Of a DNA stretch of 64,000 bases, positions 10,812 through 22,743 are shown piece by piece. The DNA is from Mastigamoeba balamuthi (lineage: Eukaryota > Evosea > Mastigamoebida > Mastigamoebidae), in contig CACRSC010000011.1 in NCBI GenBank assembly GCA_902651635.1, forward strand, positions 362,820 through 426,819. Direction: 5' to 3'. The position numbers and the translations under genes were made by a program. Positions within the stretch are counted from its first letter, which is position 1. The number at the start of each line of letters is the position of its first letter. The notes under the pieces were generated by a model. The model searched no databases. It was not told the origin of the DNA and saw nothing but the letters and a program-made list of their open reading frames with translations.

Positions 10812-11057
10812 GCGGGGGTTGCCTGCTCAGCTGGCGCCGGCCCCGCGTGCGCGCGCCCTCCCCGGCCATGATGGCGCTGGGGTGAGGCGCCCGCGGGGTC
10901 GCGCTTGACCGTCCCTGGGGTTGAAATCTCTCCGCCCTTATTTTCTCTCCCTTGCCCCCTGCACGCACACCCGTTGGTTCCGTCCATAAAAGCAAAGGAA
11001 GCTCACCGGCTGCCCTTATATCTGCGTCGCCTGCCTTATGCCTCATCTTTGAATGTN

Positions 11058-14000
11058 GCGGCCCCGCCCCCGGGCCTCGCCGACGCGGTCGTGGCCCACG
11101 TGGCGTCGCCCAGGCGCTGCGTCCGCGCGGCTGCGCTGTCGGCCGTCGCCGAGTCGGCGCGGGCGCTGGCGGCCTGCGGGCGGTCGTCCCGCGCGCTGGC
11201 GGCCTGCGCGTCGGTGGCAGCGCGCGCCGAGGACGACGGGACGCGCGCGGGGGCCGTGCGGGCCGCCGCGAGGCTCTGCGCGCCGCCCGGGGACGCGCGG
11301 CAGGCGCTGGAGCTCGCGCAGGCGCTCGTGGGCGACCCGCACCCGCGCGTGCGGCGCGCGGCCCTCGAGGCGGCGCTCGAGCTCGGCGAGCAGGGCGCGC
11401 AGCTGCCGGCGCAGATGTACGCGCGGGCGGCGGCGCTGCTCGCCGACACGGAGGAGGCGGTGCGCGCGGCGGCCGTGGGTCTCGTGCTGGCGCTGTGCCT
11501 GGCGCACCCCAACCACGCGGTCTCGCCGGCGGACCGCTCGCGGCCCGCGCAGGCGGCGGCCCAGGCGGCGGGCGGCGGCGGCAGGACCGTCGACGCTGCC
11601 GTCGGGCTCGTGCGGCTCGTCGACGACGCGTTCATCCGCGTGTGCGCGGTGGTCTCTGCCGACGCCTCGCCGAGGGTCCGCGCGCGGGCCTGCGAGGCCA
11701 TCGGGCGCATGGCCGCCGCGGCCCCCGCGCTGCAGCAGCAGGCGCTCAGCAAGAAGCTGCTCGTCGCGCAGGGCGGGCGGCAGAAGCGCAGGCGCGAGCT
11801 GCCGCCCAGCGTCACGCCCGAGGGCGACATGGACGTCTCGGGCTCGCTGGGCGACCTGGGGACGCTCGAGAGCTCCGCCGCGGGCGCGCTCGTGCACGGG
11901 CTCGAGGACGAGGCGGCCGACGTGCGCGTGGCGGCCATCCGCGCGATACGGAGCCTCTGCGCCGCGGGCGGCCAGGCCTTTGGCGACCGGGCCAGCGAGT
12001 ACCTCGTCGACATGTTCAACGACGAGACCGACAGGGTCCGGCTGGCGGCCGTCCGCGCGCTCGTCGAGCTCGGCGGCAGCGTCGGGGCCGCGCACCTGCA
12101 GCAGGAGCAGCTGCACACGGTGCTCTCGGTGCTGGGCGAGGCCGCGCCTGCGGTCAGGGTCGCCGTGCACGGCATGCTCGCAGGCGTGGCGCTGCCCAAC
12201 GCGACGTGCACGCACGCGACGATACAGGCGCTTCTGGGGAGCCTGACGAGGTGGCCCGAGGACAAGCCCTCGGTGTTCTCGTCGCTGAGCAACCTGGGCA
12301 AGAACCACCCCAAGCACATCGGTGCGCCACACACTCGCAGCAGCAGCACAGCCTCTTCTCACCCGAGGCTCCTCTCTCCCGTTGCAGCTGAGATTATCAA
12401 GGACTTGTTCCAGCTGGACCCCCGCTTCACTCCGGTCGAAGCCAACGCCGACAACGACCACTGCACGTCGCCGCCCCTGTCCTCCCTCGTCTCCCGCCTT
12501 CCCCTTACGCTCGCGCATGTGCGGGGCAGATGCCGGATGTGCCATCGCTGCGTACAACGCCGCGATGTCGGACCAGAGCATTCTGTCGCTGCTGCCCAAG
12601 TACTGCCTCTCGCACATACAGTACCTCAAGGACAAGTACCCAGAGTACGTCCCCGGCGAGCTCGCGGACCGCTCGTGGGAGTTCGCCACCGACGACGAGG
12701 GTGACGCCGACGCCGCGCCGAGGGCCGCGACCGACCGAGACGGCGACACGGCGATGGCAGACGCCTCTGCGGGCCCGTCGTCGTTGTCGTCGCTGTCGCA
12801 GAGCAGCGGGGGGATCAGGTCGTTCTTCGAGGAGACGCTGAAGCTGCTGTCGCGCGCCCCGGGGCTCGCGAGGCAGGGCAGGGACAAGGAGGTCGCGCAC
12901 GCCATGCGCGTGGCCGCGCGCGACCTCAGGAGGATCGCGTCGCTGTCGCCGCAGATGCGCCCCAGGGCCCGCCTGTGCCTTCTGCTGCTCAAGTGCCTCG
13001 GCATGGTCACGAGCTCGCCGTCGTCGCCGCGGCCCGAGTTCGCCAGGGCGTGCGAGAGGCTCATCTACATGGCCATGTCCTCGGAGGCGCGCTTCTCGGG
13101 GCTGCGGCCGTACCTCCTGACGCGCCTCGTGCTCGTCCGCCTGTGGGCGCACGCGGGGGCCGTCAGCTGCGGCTCGGCGCTGGCGGCCGAGACGTTCGGC
13201 GCGAGGCAGCAGGCGGCCAAGACGTTCCTCGAGGACCACGGGGCCGACCTCTCGTACTGGCCCCTGCTGCAGGCGCTGGTCACCGCTGGCCCCGAAACCG
13301 TCTCTCAGGGCGACTTCATTGCCGTCTCGGCAGTGCAACTCTCGGTGCGAACTTAACAGACAAGTGACGAGGGGGCGCGACTGACGCGCGCTGCGCCGCC
13401 CTGGCCTTCTACCCCCGGCCAGGAGTACTTGTGCACGGGGCTGTCGGAGCTCGTGGGGGACAAATCGCTCTCGGAGGTGTCGGTGGAGATTGAGGCGCCG
13501 CAGGCAACGTCGCTTGAGCACCCGACAGAGTTCTCTGCGAGCTTCCCGTTGGCGCTGCAATTCACCGCCCGCGTCGAAGGGTTCAGCGCCCCGCTGGACT
13601 CGCTGCTGCTCGAGGTGGGCACAAGGGGGATTGGGGGCTTCACCGTCGCAGACCCCCCCCTTCCCCTCTCCTCCGGTGGCCGTTTAGGAATTTCTAACGG
13701 CTTGATTATTCATTCAGGTCGTTTTCCCCGATGGGACTTCGACGTTGGTCCCCGTGTTCGAGCGCTGCATCGCCGAAGAGAACGACGCCCAGCAGCCTTA
13801 CACGCGCCGCCTGAGGATCGACATGCCGTTCGCGGTCCACTGGGCCGACAGGCCTTACGGTACGGCCACGCAATCGCCCCAGCGCGCTCGATTTCCTCTT
13901 GCTGACGTAGTGGGCTCGCAGAGCTGAGCTGCCTTTCGCTGAGGCTCGTACAGGGCGTCGTGCCCGACGCGCCGTTCCCGCAGCTGGTGGCGCCGAGAAT

Positions 14001-14082
14001 CCACTCGCCGGCCAACCCCGGGGGGCTGGCCACGGTCCCGCTGAAGAAGATGCACCTCTTTGTCCAGCCCAAGGTCAGATGA
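11058..14082 (+). CDS. INTS4: Integrator complex subunit 4 (HEAT repeats), 5' end missing
   Basis: Scaffold of the Integrator RNA-cleavage module that processes snRNAs and attenuates transcription. HEAT repeats fill residues from the N-terminus to ~420, with the family signatures RLVDDAF, GALVHGLEDE and EYLVDMFNDE near 11880-12020. The C-terminal beta domain (FPDGTSTLVPVFERC, LRIDMPFAVHWADR, KKMHLFVQPK) matches the end of INTS4. Introns: 12322-12387, 12463-12529 (GC donor GCACGT), 13345-13422, 13615-13717 and 13860-13921. Each join keeps frame. No ATG starts this frame: an ambiguous base sits at 11057 just where the open frame begins, and roughly the first hundred residues of the family are absent. 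The N probably marks a collapsed assembly gap. The gene is downstream of eS6 on the same strand. Confidence 0.93.
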
Positions 14083-14285
14083 GGGGGCGGGGGAGCAAAA
14101 CAACGGAGTGCACACAAGGGGCCTTATTGGTTATTCAAACAACAGTGACAAGAGCTTGCTGTGCGCAACACTCTCCCTTCGTCCTTGGCGGTTTATTCCG
14201 AGGCTATGCAACGCTTTATACCCGTCGTCCACGGCTGGCCTGGCTGGGCCTTGTAGGGGCACATGGTGGCCTCTAAGAGTTGACT

Positions 14286-15532
14286 TTACAACAGCCCGAG
14301 CGAGGCCAGCGGTCGGAACCCTCCTTGGCTTTGGCTCTGGAGGCCCAGCCCCGGGATCGGCGGCAGCACTCTGTTGTTCCCGTCGAGCATCGCCGTCAGC
14401 GGCATGCTGAGCACGTGCGGGGGCACAGGCACAGACCCGAGCGGGCGCGGCAGCGGGCTCGCCGCCGGGCTCGGGAAGAGCGGGGCCGCGGGCACCGCGT
14501 ACGACTGCAGCGACATCAGCGCCCTGGGCGTGTTCTCGAGGCGCTCGCGCAGCGTGATGGGCGACGACGAGATGGCGGGCACGAGCTCCGCCGGCTGCTG
14601 GTCGACGAGCGGCATGGGCAGCGGCGGTATGGCCAGCGGCAGCGACGCGTGCGGCACGGCGATGCCCACGGCTGCGGCCTGGGGCTTGGCGATGAGCAGG
14701 GGGTGCGTGGCGAGCGACATGCCACGCGTGATGGCCACGGGGACGCAGCCGTCCTCCGCCGTCGACGTGTGGGGCGCCGCGGGCGCCGGCGCTGACGCGG
14801 GGGCCGCAGCCGCAGCCGCCGCCTCGGCCGACGGGGCCATCAGCACGTCCTTGCGGGGCGCAGGCGCGATGGAGCCCTCCTCGACGTGCGCGCAGAAGTA
14901 CTGCACGAGCTGGTCCCACAGCTGGGGCTCCCTGAACCGGTCTGTGGCGAGAAAGGGAGCAAGTGGAGCAGGTGAGTACGAGGGGAAGCAGGAGGAGGAC
15001 CAGCTGGAGGAAGGGCGGGAAAAATGGCCCTCAGTTGCATACGCCACGTGTGCTCAAAAAAGCGCCCCTAATGGCACAAAGTGCAGTGCACGTGGGGGGG
15101 GGTGAGGGGGGAGAGGAAAAGAAATAAGGGAATTTTAACACAAAAATGTACACTGCTTGTGGATGGGGAAAGATGGGGGAGGAATTTAAAAAATAAATAT
15201 TTGCGAGATAATACGCCAGGGGGGAACGCACCGCTGCCGTGGACGGCGTGCTTGTAGCCGTACCGCCGCTGGAAGACCTTCCAGAAGCCGTCGTTGCGGC
15301 CGCCGAGGATGGTCGGCGCGTCCGTGCGCACAAACGCAAAGCGGCGGCCGTTGATGACGAACTCGTGCAGTGCACCTGCGAGCTGCAGGTTCACCAGCGC
15401 GTTGGGCGTGTACCTGCGCGACCGCACCATCGCGCGCTCGACGTCCTCCCGCGAGGGGTCCGACCTCCTGGTGGTCTCCTTCATCACGAAGAAGCGGTGC
15501 CCGCGCTTGGTCTCGATGATCAGCTTGGTCAT
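14286..15532 (-). CDS. Unknown two-exon protein
   Basis: Not recognised. Exon 1 (15532-15232) starts MTKLIIETKRGHRFF and encodes a compact basic domain with YTPNALVNLQLAGALHEF, RRFAFVRTDAPT and FWKVFQRRYGYKHA. A 290-nt AT-rich intron (GTGCGT...CACAG, 14942-15231) joins to exon 2, which continues DRFREPQLWDQLVQYF and then about 180 residues rich in Ala, Pro, Ser and Leu. The first ~120 residues could be a small DNA- or protein-binding domain followed by a disordered tail, but this is only an impression from composition. No membrane segment or signal peptide is seen. Codon composition resembles its neighbours. Confidence 0.7.
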
Positions 15533-16587
15533 GCCCTTTTCTCCGCCCCCTCTTTTTATTTTGTGGATTTTCTTTCTCTGAGGCCGCCTGTTTCGCACTT
15601 ACTGTGAAAGAAACCGTTGTTAATCGAAGAAGGGTGATTCCACAATGGCCCCCACATGTCGGGGATAGAGCCCACACCCGCGATACGCGTGTGAGAGGCG
15701 CCGAGAATCGGCGCGGGGGAAAGTGCGAGGCAGCGGGGAATCGAACCAGAATTCGGTGCGCGCTGGCGCGAAAAAGAAAAAGTGTGGGACAGAGAAATCT
15801 TCTTGGTTTTCAATCGCAGGGAGCAAAATGCCGCGGGTGCATGAAATGCAGCAGATATGGGCTGCATCACGGGAAATGCAGTCGAACGCATGTGTAGAAT
15901 CGGGAAGAACATCAACGGAAGTGGTTCGAGACACGTCAACAGCGCATCAATCCACTCTCGTTCTGGGCAGTGATCGTTGGGACAATTTCCATTCTCAGGG
16001 TCCGAAAGCGCTCGTCAGGAGACTGTCCGTTGTTCACTCGGTCTCCCCAGGCCCCCTGCAGCCTCCAGAGCCAGTGCGCGACCGCCCGGGACACTGATCC
16101 CCACCGCAACGACGCAACACACGCGGCCTCGTTGCCGCGAAGTCCACGAGCGAACAACGCGGTGCAGTCGTCTCAAGATCACGGATCTTCTCCGGAGACA
16201 ACTGCCCCCAACATAGCATCACGCAAGTAACACACGTGCGAGAGGAGGAGCAAACGGCAGCGCGGACCTCCTCCCTCTCCCCTCCCATATTCACACGGGT
16301 AATCGGCATAGCAAGCTCAATCCACGCATCGCTTTAGGGCATAACCACTTAATCCGTTACTCCATTTCTGCTCCGGAAAATGCAGCGCGTCAGTTGTAGC
16401 GCAGTACTGTCCGTTGTTCACTGCGCGGTGAGTGAGAAGCTCGAGAAGATCGCCCCCCCCCCCCCACCTGCGGCCTGGTACCCCTTACGCCAGTGAGACT
16501 GCTCCCGAGACGAGAGTTCATACTTGCTATAGAATTTATCAAAGGCAAAAAACCCAGCGCGCCGCAGGCTTCGACTCGGTCGCCGGC
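15533..16587. other. Long intergenic stretch with hairpin and 17-bp repeat, no gene found
   Basis: About 1 kb between two minus-strand genes. Contains a short perfect hairpin near 15699-15716 (GCGCCGA, 3-nt loop, TCGGCGC), a tRNA B-box-like string on the minus strand near 15740, and a 17-bp direct repeat at 16022-16038 and 16406-16422. None gives a confident RNA gene, and reading frames are short. A run of 14 cytosines lies near 16450. Confidence 0.4.
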
Positions 16588-18505
16588 TCAGCAGAGGCTC
16601 TTCACCATGTACGGGCCCTCGAGCTCGTAGCCGAGCTTGCGGTAGTAGTTGCGCGTGCCGACGCCCGCGATCACCGCGAGCCTCGTGGCCCCGTGCTCGC
16701 AGAGCGCGATGCGCTCGGCCTCCTCCATCAGAAGCGTGCCGACGCCCTGGTGCTGGAAGGCCCTGGGGTTCCTCGCGTGCACGGGCACCGCGCTGCCGTA
16801 GACGTGCAGCTCTCGGACCATCGACGTGCCCGGGGTCAGCTCGGGCCTGAGCTCGCCCGCGGCGGGCGTAGGCTTGCGCAGGCGCAGCATGCCGACGAGG
16901 ATGTCCTGCGCGGGGTCCTCGTAGGCCAGGAACGTCTCCCAGCCCTCGCTGGCCACGTAGTCGCGCCGCACGAGCTCCACCTGCTCGGGCCGCACCTTGT
17001 TGGCGATCTGCTGTATGCCGACCTCGCGCGTGCGGATGTCGCGGCACTGCAGGCCCAGCGCTGCCATGCGGCGCATGACCTGCTGGCGGATGTTGCCCGT
17101 CTCGACGCCGCTCGAGACCAGCGGCATGGGGATGTCGCGCTGGATGCGGTACACGCGGACCCAGGGCGGCACGAGGCTCAGGACCTTGGCCAGCACCTCG
17201 ACCAGCTCGGCGTTGCTGTAGGGCGCGTACGTGCCCTCGGCCCACCACTGGTAGAGCTTCGTGCCGCGCATCACGAGCGTCGGGTAGAGCTTGAGGCCGT
17301 CGGGCCTGAACGCGGGACTGTAGAACAGCTCCCGGAAGCCCTCGACGTCGCGATCGGCGCCCGTGGCGGGCAGGTCGGGCATCATGTGCACGACCACCTT
17401 GAGCCCCGCGTCCTTGAGGCGCACCGACGACGAGACCACGTCGGCGACCGTGTGGCCCCGGTTCACGAGCCTGCAGACGTCCTCGTAGACCGTCTGCACG
17501 CCGACCTCGAGCCGCGTGCAGCCGTAGCGCAGCAGGTCCGAGATGTGCGAGGCGCTGCAGAAGTCGGGGCGCGTCTCGATCGTCAGCCCCACGCACTTGG
17601 CGGACGCGGCCTCGCTGTACGCCATCGACTCCTCGACCGACGCCGACAGGTGCCCCGACAGCGCGTCGTGCATCGACCTCACAAAGTAGTCCCTGCGTCC
17701 CGTCCATCCCATCCGCCGCACACGTCAGAGTCGCAGATGCGCCAGTGCTCCGGTGCTCGTGCGACAGCACATCGCAATGCAATTGCATGCAGCCATAACC
17801 ACATCGTCGCCCAAAACCTCTTTATGCCGTCATTGTCAACAGAAATCACCAGCGCATGGCCAACAGAACGTCTCGAGCTCACTGACAGTGACGGGACATG
17901 ACGTGGCGCACAAAAGAAGGGGGTGGGTATGAGAGTGAGAGAGAGAGCGAGGCAACGTGCCTGTAGTCGGGGGCCATGGACATGAAGGTGCCGCCCATGA
18001 TGATGTACTCGACCTTGTCGACGGGGTGCCCCAGGCGGCGCAGCTGGTCGATGCGGTTGCGCGCCTGCAGGAACGGGTCGTACCTCGCGCGCACCGCCCT
18101 CATGCTCGTGGGCTCGAACCCCGTGTACGACTGCGTGCTGTACTCAAAGTCCGAGTCGGGCCCCCCGGGGCAGTAGACGCACACGCTCCCCGCGGCCCTC
18201 AGGTGCGGGCACCGCGCCGGCTTGCACATCACCGCCACCGCCGCGATCCCCGACGCCGTCCGCACCGGCTTGGCCCGTATCAGCGGCACCAGGGCGTCGC
18301 GGTGCGCCTGCGGGACGGCGGCGATGACGGCGACCGTCTTGGGCGCACGCGGCAGCCGGTGGCGCGCGGCAGCGTCGCGCTTGACCCCCGCGAAGTTGAT
18401 CCGCGCGCCGGCGGCGTGCAGGCGCACGAGCTCCGCGACGATCTCGTTGACGCACTGCGACTCGACCGCCGGGTCGTTCACCTGCCGCGCCGCAGCGTTC
18501 TTCAT
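16588..18505 (-). CDS. ELP3: Elongator subunit Elp3 (radical SAM / GNAT)
   Basis: Catalytic subunit of Elongator, which adds carboxymethyl-type groups to wobble uridine of tRNAs. Two exons (18505-17961 and 17692-16588) give 549 residues, the normal length. The radical-SAM cluster is CKPARC...CVYCPGG, followed by [11 protein letters not shown] and IIMGGTFMS. Exon 2 carries [40 protein letters not shown] and, near the end, the GNAT acetyltransferase motif [18 protein letters not shown] and [17 protein letters not shown]. The intron 17693-17960 begins with GC (GCACGT) on the coding strand, which is needed to give ...[17 protein letters not shown] in frame. The start ATG at 18505 lies in a 129-bp divergent promoter shared with the membrane-protein gene. 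Confidence 0.96.
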
Positions 18506-18634
18506 ACTTCGATTTGTTAGAGATAGATATCTAGATACACCGCCCAAATCAAGAGAGATATCGATGTGACATCAAGAGAGGTATAGGTATCTCTCTCTCT
18601 CTTTTTCAGCAGCGGATCAACAACAAACGCGACG
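18506..18634. promoter_or_regulatory. Divergent promoter of ELP3 and a membrane-protein gene
   Basis: A 129-bp gap between two start codons. It contains AGATATCT (18525-18532), GAGATATC (about 18556-18562) and GGTATCTC next to a CT run. The spacing and the repeated motif suggest a bidirectional promoter; this is inferred. Confidence 0.5.
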
Positions 18635-19264
18635 ATGTGGATGACACCTGTGCTGTGGGCGGCCCGCGTGGGCATGCTGGCCGCGTTCGTGCTGCCGTTC
18701 TACCAGGCGCCGGGGGCGTCGATCCCCACGAGCCCCGCGAGCGTGCTCTGCTCCGTCTCGCTGGCCGCCTGCCGCGTCCTCCCGGGCGCCGACTCGCACG
18801 ACGGCGCCGCGGCCTGCGCCCTCGTCCTCGAGCCCTGCGCCCTCGGCGGGTTCCTGCCCGTGCGGGACCTCTCGAACGCCCGCAGCGCGGAGGCCGTCGT
18901 GGCGGCCGCGCACGAGCGCTACGAGACTATCGCGGGGTCGCCGCCCGAGCGGGCGGCCCTCGCCAGCGCGCGGGCCGCTGTGACGGCGTTCGCGTGGGCG
19001 GCGGTCGTCGTGGCGCTGCTCAAGAGCGACGCGCGCATGGCGCTGGTGGGGCTCTCGGCCATGTCGCTGGGCATCGTCGCGTGGGGCGTGCCCTGCGGCA
19101 GGGGCGACGTCGGCAAGCACGCGGGCTTCTGGATCGCCTCGGCCACGTCGCTCATGTACCTCATGGCCGAGAGCATGGCCCGCAACGCCCGCCTCCGCGC
19201 CGATATCGCCGCCGCCTGCGACCGCATCAAGAAGCGCCAGGACGGCCTCCTCAAGGAGGACTAG
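18635..19264 (+). CDS. Unknown four-helix membrane protein
   Basis: Single exon, 209 residues, not recognised. Four likely membrane helices: residues ~5-24, ~108-127, ~132-150 and ~165-183, with a hydrophilic loop of ~80 residues after the first helix that contains four or five cysteines. The tail ends in a basic, charged stretch (KKRQDGLLKED). The loop could be lumenal and disulfide-bonded, given the cysteines. The gene is divergent from ELP3; nothing in the context gives a function. Confidence 0.75.
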   Translation: MWMTPVLWAARVGMLAAFVLPFYQAPGASIPTSPASVLCSVSLAACRVLPGADSHDGAAACALVLEPCALGGFLPVRDLSNARSAEAVVAAAHERYETIAGSPPERAALASARAAVTAFAWAAVVVALLKSDARMALVGLSAMSLGIVAWGVPCGRGDVGKHAGFWIASATSLMYLMAESMARNARLRADIAAACDRIKKRQDGLLKED

Positions 19265-19532
19265 ACCGAGCCCTCTGCCTGCCAGCCTGCTTTGCAGTGC
19301 TGTGCTGTGCTGAGCGGCCATGAAGGGAAGACTGGGCTGGGTTGGGCTGGGCTGGGCTGTCCGCTTTGGTGTCCTAGTCCTCGGGCAATACACAGCTGGC
19401 CGTCCAGCCCTCCTCAGAGAACCGCACGCGAGCGGGGTGCAGGGCGTACTAGTAGACTTGTTTTATTTTTCCCTTGCGGGAGGCAGGGACCCGGTTGGCT
19501 TAGCGACAGGGCGGCGCGCGCCCAGACGAACG

Positions 19533-22446
19533 CTAGTTAGCTTCTCTTTGCTTGGCCGCAAACGCGCTGACTTCGGCGAGGATGGCCTTGGTGGTGCGCA
19601 TCCAGTACTCGGCCTGCGCAAGGGGAGGCACGTCAGGGGGCCGTCTGCACGGGGGCAGGCAGCACAGCAGCCCGGGAGAAAGGGCACGCACAGAGAGCCT
19701 GCACGACACCTCGAGGTTGGCCCTGTCCACGCCTCGCTTCGTGTAGTACTCGCCCCAGAACGCGATGAGCTCGCAGAGGTTCGTGAAGAAGCCGACGGCG
19801 GACGCCGACCCGCAGGCCCGGGTCTCCTCGTCCGCGACCTCGCACAGCACCTGGCGCAGCGTGCCCCTCCCGTGCACAAAGAACAAGAAGAGCAGCCCCG
19901 TGTTCAGGCACGAGATGTCTGGCGCGGCCGCTGTCAGTCGAGGGAGGGGGCGGTGTGTGTGGGTGCTGGTCGTAGTCACTTTCTTGCGTCAGCTGCGAGA
20001 CCTTGACGGCACCCAGGAGCTCTCGGATCATCCGGACCCGCTTCTCGTGTATCAGCGTGTCGATCACCCAGTACTCGCCCTGGGGAGGCAAAGGTGAGCG
20101 GCCAGCGACACGGCAGCCGCCTGCCTGCACACGCGCAAAGAACTCACCTGCTTGATCTCGCAGAGCTCCGTCGTGATCAACAGCGCGCGAATGAAGACGT
20201 TCGAGTCCACAAGATTCCCCAGAACACGTCCTGCACGTGGGCCGCAGTTAGCCCGTTCGCCCAAGGCCGCGGGGGGCGGTGCTGGCCGCACCCTCGAACT
20301 TGGCTTTCTGCTCCGGGGTCTCGCACAGCGAGTCGATCACGCCAAAGGTCTGTGCGGGCAAAAGAGGGGAGGGACCGCATCAGGCAATACGGGGCTCACT
20401 CGGCACGAACGCTGGGGTTGAAGCGAATGAGCTCGCCGAGGAGGTCGAAGGTCGTCTGCAGGTCGACTTTGACATCCAATACCAGCGGCTTCACCAGACT
20501 CTGCGCAGGCCCGCCCGAAGGTGAGTGCGCGGGCAAGAGGCACGTCTCGGCGGCACCACAAAGAGGCCGGACTGGACGACGTGGCTCGCAAAGTGTATGT
20601 CCAGGCCACGCAGGAACCCGTCGACGATCGACGTAAACCAGAACCGCAGCGGCGTGTCGGGCTCCATCTTCATCAGGCAGTCCACAATCTGCCCGAGGAA
20701 CCCGTGCTGGCCCTCCTGGCCCTGCTCGGCCGTGGCACCGTCAGCCTCCGCGGCGGCCACAGACAGCAGCGCGCTGGGCAGGCGGGGCGCCCCGAGCTGC
20801 TCTCGCTCTCGGCACGAGAGGAAGAGCATCTTCGTCTGCCAGTCGCAGTCGGCCACGTTGAGGATCAGGCGCAGGAGCTGGACTCGGATGGCGACGTCGA
20901 GGCCGTCGCCGCCAGACTGGTCCGCCTCGGCGACAGACGCGCTGATGTGCTCGTGGTCCCACTGGAACGCCTGGAAGAAGCGCTCGATCGCAGGGATGGC
21001 GCCGAGGCGCGACAGCTCCCTCTGGACCTCGCGCTTTCGCCTGCCGTTGGCGAGGCTGCACAGAACGGTGAGCAGGTCCGACTGCTGCGTCGCCAGCGTG
21101 ATTGAGTGCAGCGACACAGCGGGGATGTCCTGTATATCCTCTCCGATCGTCGCCATTGGCTCGCATCTCCTTCCGATCACGTCTGAGTGATCGCGGCGGT
21201 GTGAGTTGCCGGCCCCTCCGGCCATGCCGGTGGGTGATACTTACCCCACGAGTCAGACTCATCGCAGACGGTGAGCAGAAGCAGGAGGATCTCGTTTGTG
21301 AGAGGTATCCGCTCCAGTAGTCGGTTGACCCCTGCAGGGCTCGGTCAAAGAGAAGGCAGCAGCGCAGGGGCACTCACAGACGCCGTAGACGATCTTCTGT
21401 TCCCGCAGCAGAAGAACGAGCCTCTCCAGCAGGCCGGGTATCGAGAGCACAAACGCCTGGTTCCTGTCGACAGCCCGCAGCCTGGCCTGCTTACGGTCCC
21501 TGGCGAGCTGCTCGGTGCTGCTGAGCGTGTCGAAGCTGAACCTCTCGCTGTCGAACAGGAGGTGCGAGAGCGTGCGGCAGAACACCGCGAGCTGCCTGGC
21601 GGGCAGCGACATCGCCAGGTCGGCGAAGCCTCGCACGTTGGCCGAGACATCAAAGGCCTCGATGCCGTACTCGGCCCTGACGGCCAGCAGCTCCTCGACA
21701 AGCTCGATGGCTGCACTGAAGGTTCCCGGGAGCCGCATCTGGTCGAAGAGGCACGCGAGCAAGTGGTCGTTCACGGACAGCGCCCTGGCGACGCCCTCGT
21801 CTGTCTGGACCGCGTTGCGCAGCAGCACCATGCACGCGGTCCTCAGCTCGTCCTCCTTGGCCCTCTGGCGCAGCTCCTGCTCCGACGACCCCACGTCTGT
21901 CAGGGGCCGCTCTATGGCGATGGCCACCGCGTTGGGCATGTCCAGCCGCTCCTCCGCCAGCTCCCTGATGGCGTCGGAGAGCAGAGTGGGCCCCATGAGC
22001 TCCACAGAGTGCAGCACGCGGCTCTGAGAGTCGAGCATCGAGCAGCGCAGGCCGCCGCGCAGCATGGAGGACCAACCATGCCCAGAAACGACCCCCAGCA
22101 CACCGCCGCGCCTCTGCAGTGCAGCCGCGACGGTGTCGGGGCCCTGGCAGTCGACAAAATGCCCCATCCTGCGCCGCTTCTTCTCGTCGTTTTGCTGCGC
22201 CCCCCAATCACTTCAGCCGGTGTGGGCTAATGGGGGGTGGGACGGCACCACAAGGAGCTTCTCCACGAGCTTCAGGAGGACGGTGGCAAAGTCGGCCTCG
22301 GTGCAGGTCTGGAGGGCTGACACCAGTGTGAAGACGCTCGACTGCGCGTGCGAGAACGCTTCCGGGAGCTGGAGAGCACGGGAGGCATGAGTGGCTGAGG
22401 GAGCGCGCAAGGCGCACGGCGTGGACGCGGCGCGGAGCTTGGCCAT
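19533..22446 (-). CDS. TRPC4AP/TRUSS-like protein (CUL4 substrate receptor family)
   Basis: Multi-exon gene with ATG at 22446 (MAKLRAAS) and stop at 19533. In animals TRPC4AP is a DDB1-CUL4 adaptor that recognises C-terminal arginine degrons. Family landmarks appear in the right order: AFVLSIPGLLERL (~21440), LRFWFTSIVDGFLRGLDIHF (~20640), TFDLLGELIRFNP (~20440), VDSNVFIRALLIT (~20190), SQLTQE and DISCLNTGLLFLFF (~19910), ELIAFWGEYYTKRG (~19760) and EYWMRTTKAIL (~19590). At least seven introns interrupt the gene; those between 19980 and 20520 are short and their exact ends are uncertain. Alpha-helical repeat fold throughout; no membrane segment. Human protein is about 800 residues; the exon sum here is similar. 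Confidence 0.9.
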
Positions 22447-22743
22447 TCAGCTCGCTTCGGAAGAGCGAGGATACGATGTTGCGCTGGCGGTGCATCTCGC
22501 CGCGGTGCTGATTTTAAGGTTGGATTTCCCTTTCGAGAGGAAAAGATCTCCCCATTAATCAGCTGCCGGATTGCGCTGCCGAATTAGTGAGGTAGAATTT
22601 GCCTGTAGCCCCCCAAGCTCCCAAATTGATGCAACGCGAGGTCCTACACCAGACGTCAGGCGAAGCTCTTGGCCTGACAATGTTATTCATTTCTCTCGAG
22701 CCTTTTTGGGGGGTTATCTCTCAATCTCTGCTCGTTTCCTGCC

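Noticed and set aside
15700-15760. tRNA-like B-box string (GGTTCGATTCC) on the minus strand and a CTCTCAC loop resembling tRNA-Glu
   Set aside because: No A box, the T-stem does not pair, and no acceptor stem could be formed.
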